From positions 1-33,888 of the forward strand of contig MCFL01000262.1 of assembly GCA_002102555.1 (NCBI GenBank): a DNA stretch of 33,888 nucleotides. The letters run 5' to 3'. Positions 10,584 to 19,558 of the stretch are shown piece after piece. Origin of the DNA: Catenaria anguillulae PL171 (Eukaryota; Blastocladiomycota; Blastocladiomycetes; Blastocladiales; Catenariaceae). Under the pieces are notes generated by a model. The model did no database searches, had not been told where the DNA came from, and was given only the letters and a program-made list of their open reading frames with translations. The translations under genes and the position numbers were made by a program. How positions within the stretch are numbered: position 1 is the first letter of the stretch; each line of letters begins with the position of its first letter.

Positions 10584-12458
10584 ATGCACTCTCTCGCGGC
10601 CGCCGCCTCGTCAGCTCGCCCATCAGCGGCCGCTGCCGCGAGTGCAGCTACCGCTACCTTGTGCTGCCGGGCATCGGCCATCCCGTCGACCCACCGTGGA
10701 CGCCGCTCGCACCGCCCACCCTGCAGGCACATCTCGCGATCTCGACGCGCCGACTCGCCGCCATCTGCAACCCCGCACCACACGGCCCATGACCACGGCC
10801 ATCCTCCTCCTGGCATGGTCTCCACAACCGAAGGCGTTCTCAACCTCATCTCCAAGCTCAGCAACAATCTCGACCACATGAACGCTCCCGCTGCCCCGCA
10901 TCTCATGCCCTCGTTTGCGGCCAGCTCGCCGTTCCCATCCACAACCACCTCTGCCGGGTTGGCCAGGCAGCCCATGTTGCCCTCGTTCACACCGTCGTCG
11001 TCGTCGTCGTCGCCCGTAGCCGCGTCGTCCTCTCACTTGATGCCAGGGTCGGCCACATCGTTCTTACCATCGCCGCCGCCAATGGCGCGCAAGGCCGAAG
11101 CGCTCCACAAGCTCAATGCGCTGGATTTGGGATCGTCGAGCACATTGTCCCCGTCGTCGTCCTTGGACAAGGCAAATGACATTGGCCTTGCATCGGCCAT
11201 GGGCACATTTGGAGTGGCAGGATCCAGTGTCACTTCGGCTTCGCCGGCATTGCCACACTACCATGCAAAGCCGCAGGAGCTCAAGATCGACATGTCGTTC
11301 TTGGAGCGGGTATTGAAACTGGAAGAGCCTCTTGAGCCATCGCCCTCATCATCGACCGTAGAGTCGGCGGCAACGGCGTCGGCCTCTGATCCGAAACAAG
11401 CATCGGTAGCACCTTCCGCTGTGCCGACATTTACCACGGCAACCGATGCAGACTGGGACGCTCTCTTTTCAACAACCACGTCCTCGTCCACATCTTCTAC
11501 TCAAACCCAACCGGCCACGGCCGCCGACAAAGTGCCCGATCTGACACACTTGACATCGCACCTGCAATCGGTGAAATCACGCACACTCACGTCCCGCACC
11601 TCTCCGCTTTCGCTCCTCGCACGCATCCCATCGGGATCCTCCTCAACCAATGCCTCGCCCAAGCTCCCACCGCGCCTGTCAACGGACGACCTCAACTCCC
11701 TGCGTATCCACTTGCACGCCTCGTCGACCTCGCCCATTCACTTGCGCGCGTTTCTCGCCACCCTCTTTACCCATTTACCGCTGCCCCCGAGCGCCATTGT
11801 GGCCGATGCCATCCAGGCGGCCGCGCAATTGCGTCAGCCAGGGATCGCGCATGCGATTGTGGCGCAGATCCGCCGCGACCACGGGCTGCTTGGGCTTGTC
11901 ACGTGCCTGTCGCCATTGGCGTTCCAGCACTTGATTGGCGTGGCGTGGGACCTGGAGGCAAGCATGCCTCGGGTCGTCAAGTGGATGTATGAAATGCAGC
12001 GCGTGGGCGTCAAGCCGACGCCCGGGTTGGCAAGCATGCTTGATGGGATGCTTGCCAAGTGCACGGCGCCTGCGGCCATTGAGGCCCAGGTTGGCGCCGG
12101 GTCGGGCGGCGTCGGGGCCGGCCCAGTCGGGCGCGTGCCGAGCGAACGCGAGGCAAATTGGTTGTGGACCGTGTTGTGCGAGATGAATTGGACACGGTAC
12201 TTGGCAAGTGCGCGCGTGTCCTTGGATAAGGCGAGTGAGAGCGGATCCATGGTTCGTGGGCATCGGGCACCGAGGGATCTTGCGACGAGGGCCGCGGCGA
12301 GTGCGGGCAACAAGGAGAGCGAGACAGACAGGCAGTCGCCATTGTTTTCGTCGCAGTCGCTGGCAGACTTGATTCGGTCGGCGGGAGTTGGTGGTGCGAG
12401 TGGGGCAGACATGCGTGCCGATGCGGGCATGGATGGTTGTTGTGAGACTGACTGGTGA
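10584..12458 (+). CDS. PPR-like protein, probably mitochondrial (624 aa)
   Basis: I chose the ATG at 10584 because it has a strong GCCACC context and begins an Ala/Ser/Arg-rich, acid-free leader (MHSLAAAASSARPS) typical of a mitochondrial presequence. ATGs at 10428 and 10563 are in frame. Residues ~100-400 are low-complexity Ser/Pro/Thr, including a Ser run encoded by a (GTC)6 tract at 10994-11012. Residues ~410-500 are helical. The segment from about 447 to 490 (AFQHLIGVAWDLEASMPRVV, then MYEMQRVGVKPTPG) has the spacing and terminal GVKPT of a pentatricopeptide repeat. Fungal mitochondrial RNA factors of the Mtf2/PPR type have this layout, so organellar RNA binding is likely but inferred. 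No catalytic motif is visible. The transcript has a TTTGTTTGTT element 37 nt after the stop. Confidence 0.7.
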   Translation: MHSLAAAASSARPSAAAAASAATATLCCRASAIPSTHRGRRSHRPPCRHISRSRRADSPPSATPHHTAHDHGHPPPGMVSTTEGVLNLISKLSNNLDHMNAPAAPHLMPSFAASSPFPSTTTSAGLARQPMLPSFTPSSSSSSPVAASSSHLMPGSATSFLPSPPPMARKAEALHKLNALDLGSSSTLSPSSSLDKANDIGLASAMGTFGVAGSSVTSASPALPHYHAKPQELKIDMSFLERVLKLEEPLEPSPSSSTVESAATASASDPKQASVAPSAVPTFTTATDADWDALFSTTTSSSTSSTQTQPATAADKVPDLTHLTSHLQSVKSRTLTSRTSPLSLLARIPSGSSSTNASPKLPPRLSTDDLNSLRIHLHASSTSPIHLRAFLATLFTHLPLPPSAIVADAIQAAAQLRQPGIAHAIVAQIRRDHGLLGLVTCLSPLAFQHLIGVAWDLEASMPRVVKWMYEMQRVGVKPTPGLASMLDGMLAKCTAPAAIEAQVGAGSGGVGAGPVGRVPSEREANWLWTVLCEMNWTRYLASARVSLDKASESGSMVRGHRAPRDLATRAAASAGNKESETDRQSPLFSSQSLADLIRSAGVGGASGADMRADAGMDGCCETDW

Positions 12459-12830
12459 GCATCGGGCAGTTTAAGCAAGTTGCAACGATAAATATTTGTT
12501 TGTTAGTCCTGTATTTACACGATTCCCGCTCTGGCCATTTCTCGTTGCATCGTATGATCCGAGTCTGCATACTCGGCTCTTTCTCCACACCTTTGTTCAT
12601 TGGTTTACATAAATCGCCATCTGTTCTTTTTTTGCCGTCAAAAATCAAGTTGCCGTGCTTTGGAAAACAACACACTTTGGAAATGATTTGAAGCGCATGT
12701 ACGACTGAAAGAGAGGTATGAAGATAGTAGAAAATGAATACTATAGAACAACGAATGGAGAGCCCTGCAAGAAGGCCCAATCATGCACCAACAACATGGG
12801 GCGACATCGGCGTTCACAATCGCAATCGGC
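12459..12830. other. Convergent 3' intergenic, PPR-like gene / CBP20
   Basis: An AT-richer stretch holds the 3' UTRs of two convergent genes. It includes TTTGTTTGTT at 12495-12504. If CBP20 used a more distal acceptor (see its entry), its last codons would fall at about 12741-12764. Nothing else is seen. Confidence 0.45.
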
Positions 12831-13528
12831 TCAGAACCGACGGCCAAGCTGTTTTCGAGCACAAGCACTTCTTGAGTCCCCCTGGTCACATTACAGAAAC
12901 AAAAGCAACAAGGGCATACCTTTGCATTCCGATCATCCGCAAACTCTTCAGCACCATCCCTCCTCCTCTTGTTTGCCCCCGGCGCCACTTGATACTGTGC
13001 AGCATACGATTGCTCCTGCCTCGCGGGCGGCGCCTCGACCACACTCGGCCCCCACCCGCCCCGACCCGCATCGAAATCGGTCCGATGCTCGTCCCTGACC
13101 TGCCCACCATGCCTGCCACGGCCAAACTGACGGCCGTCCCTAAACCCTGGATCCAAATCCACACGCACAAAGCGGTCGTCGAGCTTTGTGTTTGAAATGT
13201 AGCGCAAACAGTCGAGCGCCGAATCGTGTGTGTAGTACTCGACAAAACAAAAGCCACAGGGCGTGTAGCGGTGCTTGTCGAGGCCCATGATGATGCGCTT
13301 GATTTGGCCGCATTTCGAAAAGAGTTCGTGGATTTGCTCCTCGGTCGTGTGGAACGACAGGTTGCCCACGTATACGGTGGACGAGCGCGACAGGGCAGTG
13401 TACCACTCGTCGGTGGTGCCCGGGAAGTTGCGATCGACGTAGTCGGAGGGCTTTGCTTGGTCGGCAATCACAATGTTTGCGTCGCCGAGCTGCGAGGCAC
13501 GGGGCAGGATGGACATTGGCAGCGACAT
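12831..13528 (-). CDS. CBC2: Nuclear cap-binding protein subunit 2 (CBP20)
   Basis: Exon 1 is 12920-13528. The RRM is nearly textbook: [20 protein letters not shown] (RNP2 region), [16 protein letters not shown] (RNP1) and [14 protein letters not shown], then [16 protein letters not shown] and DAGRGG. The N-terminal Tyr of the DYVDRNF segment and a Tyr in the RNP2 strand match the residues that stack on m7G in the family. CBP20 binds the 5' cap together with CBP80 and acts in splicing, 3' processing and export. The C-terminal tail is basic (NKRRRD). A GTATGC donor at 12919 ends exon 1. I favour a 71-nt intron (12849-12919), giving a short LGRRF tail and 208 residues. A 155-nt intron ending at 12765 is possible; a 38-nt one is less likely. 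The RRM is certain; the last exon is not. Confidence 0.92.
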
Positions 13529-13886
13529 TGTGTGCAGTGTTGGATTGAGTGGGTCACGATTGTGCGGGGAAGGGGTGGGAAGCGACGGGACGGGACGGGA
13601 CGGGACGGGCAGCGGCGGCGGCTGATCAAGGATCGGAGGGCGTTGCGATGGGTTTAGTTGTGGATAAGCGAGGCAGCAAGGACGGTATCCATGGGCTCAT
13701 CAATGCACGTTCACATGCATGCGATGAGTTCTGCGATGAGTTGGTCGATTGGAGTGAGGGGCCGCCGATCGGATTCGGATCGTGGTACTGTACATGCCGA
13801 TGTACTTGCGAATTACAAAATATAAGTTGGCAACAGAACCGGCGCAAAATGCATGTGAATACGAAAAGAAAAGCAAATGTATCATT
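13529..13886. other. Divergent promoter region, CBP20 / second PPR-like gene
   Basis: About 360 bp between two divergent genes. It contains the GACGG tandem repeat listed separately. In-frame ATGs upstream of the chosen start of the plus-strand gene begin at 13782. No TATA box stands out. Confidence 0.4.
13584..13609 (+). repeat. GACGG tandem repeat, five copies
   Basis: Five perfect copies of the 5-mer GACGG lie 56-81 nt upstream of the CBP20 start codon, in the shared promoter region. It could be a simple microsatellite or a cluster of protein-binding sites. Confidence 0.8.
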
Positions 13887-16083
13887 ATGGCCATGCATCT
13901 GGTTCTCCGTCTCTCGCCACCACTCCCGCTGCGACTGCCGTCTTCCCCCAACGGTTGCCGGCGATCGCACTTGCCCACTGGCATGCTCACGATTGCCACT
14001 GTCCTCTTCTTGGCTCCATTCGCAAACCCTCCACCTCATACGCTTTGCAAACGACACTTGCACCAGCAACACCAGAAACACCAGCAACAGCACCTCCACC
14101 AGCACCACTCCAAACCAAGACGGCACCATGCCCAAGATACTAATCGTCGCACGCAGTCGAGTCTGGAGGACGCTGTCGAGTCTTGCGACCATACCAAGGC
14201 CTATCGCATTGCTCGCACCATGGGCAAATCCATCACTCGCTACCCAATACCCTTTCTCACATCGCTCCTGCGACTCGTCCTGTACAAACACGCAAACTCA
14301 GTTTCAGCCAATGATCCGCCACCCGTCACCACCAAGAAACGATGCAACGAGCTCATTCAGCCACTGGTCCACCACCACCCAAACCCTTGGACCTACGACT
14401 TTGTCGTGCTCCTCTTCGCAGCAGGTCCCACCCAAGGTCAAGTCCAAATCATGTGGCAACGCATATGCACCCAGCACAAAACCATTGCCGGTCCTTTGGG
14501 CCGTGCACAAAGGGCACCAGACGCACCCGCGGTCCTATCGGCAAAGATCATCAACCTCTTTCTCGCCTACCACCTCTCACACGACGACCTCGCCTCAGCC
14601 TCGGACGTGGTCAGTACGCTGCTTGCACTCTCGATTCGCCCCGATCAAGACACATTTGCACATATAGCACGCATGTATGCTCGATCTGTCGACACCAAGC
14701 ACGATGCAATCAGTATTGTGCGTGGCATGCTGGACCAGCGCTCGCCGCCCAAACCCAGGGCGGTGGCCGAACTGTTTGTGGATTTGGCAAGAGCCGGGAT
14801 GTTGGCTGAATGCGTCAGCGTGTGGGGCAGCTGGAGAAACGAGTTGGTGTTTCACAAGGAGTGGGTGGCGAGGATGGTCGAAGAGGTGGCCGTATCTGGC
14901 AAGGCAAAGGCAGAGCATGAAGCCATGGTGTTGGATCTGGTGGCTGTTGTAGTCAATGAAGGCACGCTACGCTCAGTATTGACTTCTCGTACATTCCTCC
15001 GACCTTACCTTCTCAACCATAGCATCACTGCCACCCGCCAAACTCGCCCGCAACTACTCGTCGTGGATCCGCGCGCTCGCCGACCACCACTCACCCCTCC
15101 TTCCTTCGCTCATGCACCACCTGGCGACTGCCACCTCGCCCGACATCCAACGTGCCACCTGGATGTTCATCGAAACCTGGCTCACATCACTTGCAGCGGT
15201 GCCCACACCCACACCCGACACGCGCTACCTCAACGACCCCAAGCAAATCTCACGATCGCTGGCCATTGCCCTGCTTCACGTCTCGCACGCACTTCCGCAC
15301 ACGTCGCCGCTCGAGCCCGTTCCGGCACACGTAGTTGCGCACTTGGTGGCCAAACTCGCGCGCGCTGCACACCAGTCGTCGCTAGCTGCTCTCTTGGCAA
15401 AATCGTTGGTGAGGTCGCGCGACACGCGCGCGTGGCGCACACCCATGTTGAATGCCGTCATCAAGGCCATGAACGATGCGGGCGCGCATGTGGATGTGGT
15501 AACTCAGGTGTGGCCGGTGGCAAGTGCGCCCGAAGGAAAAAATGTATGCGAAGCCGTCAAGGAAGGCAGGGTGGATGTGCAGACAATCAATTTGGTGCTC
15601 GAGGCGGTGCTCAAGTCGATTTCGCATGCAGCGGCGGGTAAAGTGCTGGAGGACATGATGCACGAGCTGTTGGTGGCGGATGATGATCCTGAAGTGACCA
15701 ATCCAGTGACGTGGGCACTGCTCGCGCAATGCTGCATGGCAAGCGACAATTCGCCGCACTCGCCGCGCATGTGGGCCGTGGTCGAGCGAGCAAGTCGCGC
15801 GGGCCAAGCGTCGCGGCCGCTCATTCAGTTGGCCATCTTGGGCATGCAGACAAGGGACGACGTGAATCGGGTGGCCAAGTTGATGGCAGCGGGCAAGGTA
15901 GCGCCGGATGAGCGCAATGTGCGCGAGTTTGTGGCGAGGGCAAGACAAGTGGCGGGTGTGGATGTGGCGAGGGATCAAGGGGTGGGTGAGGAGTTGGGGC
16001 CGAGGTTGCTTGTCAGGGTGGTGCGGGCCGACAAAAAGTGTTTTGGGCACGAGACGTCTCGAGGTGGTTCAATGTCACATTGA
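13887..16083 (+). CDS. Second PPR-like / helical-repeat protein, probably mitochondrial (~720 aa)
   Basis: Two frames, open to 14988 and from 15023 to 16083, join cleanly through a 34-nt GTACAT...CATAG intron (phase 1). The join gives VLTSPSLPPAKLARNYSSWI. The chosen ATG at 13887 starts MAMHLVLRLSPPLPLRLPSS, a basic, acid-free leader that suits mitochondrial import; an in-frame ATG at 13782 also exists. A His/Gln-rich stretch at residues ~59-76 comes from a CACCAGCAA-type repeat. The rest is a run of amphipathic helix pairs. One example is DTFAHIARMYARSVDTKHDA followed by RGMLDQRSPPKPRAVAELF, which has PPR-like spacing. No catalytic motif is seen. Role in organellar RNA metabolism is inferred only from fold and leader. 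It lies divergent from CBP20. Confidence 0.6.
14061..14111 (+). repeat. Imperfect CACCAGCAA-type repeat coding His/Gln
   Basis: Repeated CACCAGCA units with substitutions encode a His/Gln-rich tract near the N-terminus of the second PPR-like protein. If translation began further downstream, this would be 5' UTR. Confidence 0.6.
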
Positions 16084-16229
16084 GCTTGTCGCATCCTTTA
16101 TACCTTGTGACTTTACCTGAAGATGACCATGATGAATATTTTTTTCCATGATTCCATTCACATCACCCCCGCTTGAACGAACATCGGGGCGAACTTGTGA
16201 CATCGTGTTCGTAAACATTTACCATCGTG

Positions 16230-16253
16230 AAAATCCGTGCTCTGACGGATTTT
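16230..16253. repeat. Perfect inverted repeat, 9-bp stem, 6-nt loop
   Basis: AAAATCCGT, loop GCTCTG, ACGGATTTT. It sits in the convergent intergenic region, about 150 nt past the stop of the plus-strand gene and 230 nt past that of the minus-strand gene. It could act in 3' end formation. Confidence 0.7.
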
Positions 16254-16329
16254 GCACGCCAATTGCCTAAACATCACAGTTCCCATGCCGGATACAAGTA
16301 TATATCTCGAACCAATACAGCGCGGATTT

Positions 16330-16345
16330 AACGCTATTCAGCGTT
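16330..16345. repeat. Perfect inverted repeat, 6-bp stem, followed by T-run
   Basis: AACGCT, loop ATTC, AGCGTT, followed by TTTTATT. It looks like a bacterial-type terminator, but in a nuclear fungal genome it would more likely be a Pol III-like stop or chance. Confidence 0.5.
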
Positions 16346-16480
16346 TTTATTAGAATCGCCATGCATTGAAGGAATTACTGGTTTACGAGGGTCAAAACCG
16401 CGCGCTCTCTGCACATGCGGCTGGACAGGTACATCTCACACAGATGCCGTGCACGCTCACTCTCAATGAGCGGTGGTTTA

Positions 16481-18671
16481 TCAACAGTAGTCAAGTATAT
16501 GTGGGAAACAGCCTCTCGGCCGCGTCATGGAGTTCAAGAGCGCGAAACACAACGACTTGATGAGCTGGACGCCAATTGGGCTGCGATCTCCAGCGCCAAA
16601 TATGATGTCGATGGCGTCGTGGTGGATGCGAGCAAGAAGGGATTCGTTCGAGTGTCCGGTGGCAAGCGGGTCCTTGAGGCCGTTTTCGACCGCTTCGGCG
16701 ACAAGAGCCTATACACAAGCCATCGGAAGGACCATCAGTTCGAGTCCCATGCAAGAATCAGGATCGAGATGCAACATGAACAACGCACCTCCTCATGATC
16801 CAGCAATCCAACCCATTCCGGCGGCGACACGCTCTGATCAACGATGTGGAGCATCATCTCGACCAACTTGCCGTGAAGCGAGTTCCCACAGAACCGCTTC
16901 AGTTTCGCAATCGTTTCCTCGCTCCATGCACCACCTTTCGCCTTGACTGCCTCTGCCTCGACGTCGACCATGTAGTGCAAGTGCTCTACTTCAAGTTGAT
17001 TCGGGACTGAGACACCCGAAATGCCGGCACCCGCAGAGAACGTGCCACCTGAATGCGCAGCCAGATCAAGAAGGGTGGGCTGCGGGGCGAACAGCGCCAG
17101 CTGCGGCTGGGCTGGGTGGGGATGCGGTGGCGGCAGCATGGTCCAGAACGGCTCATCGTCGTCACCATTCATGTCGTGGTCCATGTCGCCATCTTGATGG
17201 TCTATCGGCTGGCCCACTTCAAGGTAGTTGTGCTCGTGCTCCGCGCCATCTGACCTTGCCTCGTCCACAACGTCGTCCGATGACCCAGCAACTTTGCTAT
17301 TTGACCTCCAACCATCGGTCGCCGCTCTAGGGCTGCCATGGCAGCCAGCAGCGGAACAGCGCAGGTCTTCCTGCTGATTGAATGCTTCGTAGTGCTGTTG
17401 CTCGCGGGCCACGCGCGCGTAGTGGGAGTCGTTCTGTGACTGGGTCGGCGAGTCAATGCCAGCGGCAATCTTCTGCTGTCGAACCTGCTCGGCGTAGAAT
17501 GAGTCATTCTGCGACTGGGTCGGCGAAAGCGTGTCGTTGGCGTGCCCTAGAGTGCCAGTGGTAGATTGGCCGGTGAAAAGCAGTGCAGAGAGCGATGAGC
17601 CAGATGAAGCGGCTGCAGCCAGAGTCGGGTGGGCAAGGGCATTGAGAGGACGGCTTGGCGCGAAAGTTGAAGGAGTTGGGGCCGCACGAGCAGGGGGAGC
17701 AGTCGTTGGAACAGCCGCCTGTTTAGGATTGACTTGCATTGGAAGGAGTCGGTGCTTGTCGGTGCAGCGAGGTGAATCGCCATCAGACCGGGAGCAGGCT
17801 GCGCAATTGTGCCATTTTGCACCGCTTGGGCCGCGTCAACCAGAAATTTGACAAGCTGGTCCAACTTGGCCAGAGTTTCGGCAGGGACGAGTTGGCCAGT
17901 TTCCCACAGCGTACCGAGTGGCGCGGCACTGTCTTTTTTTTTTTCCCGGCGGCACCAACTGCTTTGTCCCTCCACCCTCAACACTTGGTCAGAGACGACA
18001 TGGTGCCTGGCCGACACCAAGCTCTTGAGTAAGCAGCGTCCGGTTCAACGTCTTTAACCCACCGTAAAGGTCGCAGGCCAGTCGGTTGGCGGCCACATCA
18101 ACCATGCAAAAACAAGAGGACGCCTGTTGTAACCCCAAATTGGCTCCTCTTGTATTTAGAATGCATTCGTCCCGATGGATTTCCATGTTGATTGGTGGTG
18201 GCAGACTGCACACCTTCACTCGCGCCAACGATTCTTTTTGTTGACTCGATCGTCGAGCAGTTGCTGTTGAGTGAATGGTCAGGCAGCTACGTCAGCCGCC
18301 ATTGCAACGCCAAGTTCTGAACGTGACCGTCGGTTGCTGCTTGCGTTATCGAGGACTCGAGGTTGCTGATGGCGCGACCACACTGCTTCTTGGTTGGCGG
18401 CTCGGTGACGGAGGGCTGGCGGTCATTAATTATGTACGTCGGAAATCGACACTTTGCGTGTGCCTGTGGGTGCCACGGTGGGGATGGCGCCTGACAGGGG
18501 AGCAGGGATCAGAGTGGTGGCCATGACAGAGAGAACAATATCGTGGCGGCGGGGCAGGAGCTTGTGGGCAGAGGTGGCCCGCGACGGAACAGTGGTGTCA
18601 AATGACCCGGCGGCGCGGCTTTGCCAGAAGGCAGAGACACGGGACCTCGTGTTAGAACCGACGGACGCCAT
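16481..18671 (-). CDS. Unidentified multi-exon gene with duplicated SQ/TQ motif
   Basis: I do not recognise the family. Well-supported pieces are: last exon 16481-16708 (helical, ALVAEAVENGLKDPLATG, then IDIIFGAGDRSPIG); an 80-nt intron 16709-16788 (GTGCGT...TATAG); a long exon from 16789 to about 17703; and a first exon 18438-18671 starting MASVGS and ending at a GTACAT donor. An exon of about 18291-18382 (CGRAISNLESSITQAATDGH) joins through an 85-nt intron to one starting at 18205 (MEIHRDECILNTRGANLG). Another coding stretch lies at about 17777-17940 (TLWETGQLVPAETLAKLDQL). The joins around 17940-18030, where an 11-A run occurs, and around 17700-17790 are unresolved. The 5' end may lie further upstream. 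The product has an Ala/Ser/Pro-rich middle, two copies of SPTQSQNDS, an acidic Asp-rich patch and a helical C-terminus. There is no enzyme motif. Limits are approximate. Confidence 0.5.
17426..17526 (-). repeat. Two 26-bp direct copies encoding SPTQSQNDS
   Basis: The copies are at 17426-17451 and 17501-17526, offset by 75 bp (25 codons). They differ at two bases, both third codon positions and both synonymous on the minus strand. That indicates selection on the peptide rather than a fresh DNA duplication. Confidence 0.85.
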
Positions 18672-19558
18672 ATTGGTGTTGGGCCGCGGCCGTTGTGTTG
18701 ACGTGGAGTGGGATATACATACCCAGGTTTGGAGTCGACAATAGTGTCGAGAGCTGGAATAGGGGGAGGAGAACGTGGGCCGCGTGTTGCCCATTTTAGC
18801 GGGATGATTGTAGAGGATGGCAGATGACAAGACCCTGCCACCAGGGGTTGCCGAGGACAGACTTCAACATGAACATGATCGAGGCCGACGTGACTTGATT
18901 TGAGAAACGAAACCTTGGCCATGCGAGTGAGCGGAAACGTTGGCGGCGGCCGCAGGGTACGAGCCCGGTGATGGAGGGCCACGAAGTTTATTACAAGTAG
19001 TACAGGCCAATACGGCAGGGGGAGACCGTCTGTGTGGGTGGGTGATCGAGAGCAAATTGAATTCGAAGCATGTGATGACAGATCAAATCATGAGGAGTCA
19101 GTCCTGATCAGGACAACGAGATGACTGTGATCAGGCTGTGATAGAGGAGGCAAAGTGCTCGACACGGTCACAATTCGGAAACCTGTGGTTTTGAATGGGA
19201 GAGGGAGAGGGAGAGAAAATCATGGCGGGAGAGAGTGTAGCGGAAAAGACGAGGCAACTTGCCATTGGTCGATTTGGTAAGTTTTGGTCGCGGGACCTAC
19301 TAGAGTCGGCGGGCGGCGGGCGGCGGACAAGCAAAACGAAATGGGCGTGCGACCAGCTGCAGGGGAGCGAGGACGACGGGGGCTGTGGGCCGTCTTTATA
19401 GTTTGGCGGTCAAACTATTTATACAAGGCGTGGGAACTCAAAGAAGAGCGGAGTGATCTTCCAATGATTTGTTGAACAGAGTGTGAAAACCCAACCAGAT
19501 GTATTGTTGCATTCTTCGTAAAGCCTTACTTGTAAAACATACAAAAAACACCGGAAAA
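18672..19558. other. Intergenic / possible upstream exons of the unidentified gene
   Basis: About 890 bp between two minus-strand genes. Open minus-strand frames at 18730-18920 with a good GTATGT donor (18723 side) and a TTCTAAC branch-like site suggest extra 5' exons of the unidentified gene, but the start cannot be fixed. A TATAAATAG box, a 44-codon frame (19131-19265) and an AATAAA (18987-18992) on the minus strand hint at a small separate unit. Confidence 0.35.
19398..19423 (-). promoter_or_regulatory. TATAAATAG box overlapping an inverted repeat
   Basis: Minus-strand TATAAATAG is at 19415-19423. It overlaps a perfect 8-bp inverted repeat (ATAGTTTG, loop GCGGT, CAAACTAT) at 19398-19418. 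It lies 136 nt beyond the stop of the FAD monooxygenase and points to a minus-strand transcript starting near 19390. Confidence 0.45.

Larger units (their letters stand above)
16084..16480. other. Convergent 3' intergenic with two small hairpins
   Basis: This lies between two convergent genes and is AT-richer than its surroundings. It includes a TATATAT-like stretch near 16297-16303 and two perfect inverted repeats listed separately. No protein or known RNA gene is recognised. Confidence 0.45.

Noticed and set aside
12882-12919. 38-nt intron in CBP20 ending at CCAG
   Set aside because: It joins in phase, but a 71-nt alternative from the same donor fits the usual intron size here and gives a plausible short tail.
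16735-16765. tRNA-like B-box (GTTCGAGTCCC)
   Set aside because: No A box or cloverleaf fits around it, and it lies in a minus-strand intron next to an exon.
16415-16798. Plus-strand frame of 127 codons with protein-like stretches
   Set aside because: The opposite strand has two exons with correct GT/AG ends and a continuous phase; the plus frame lacks a promoter and any family.
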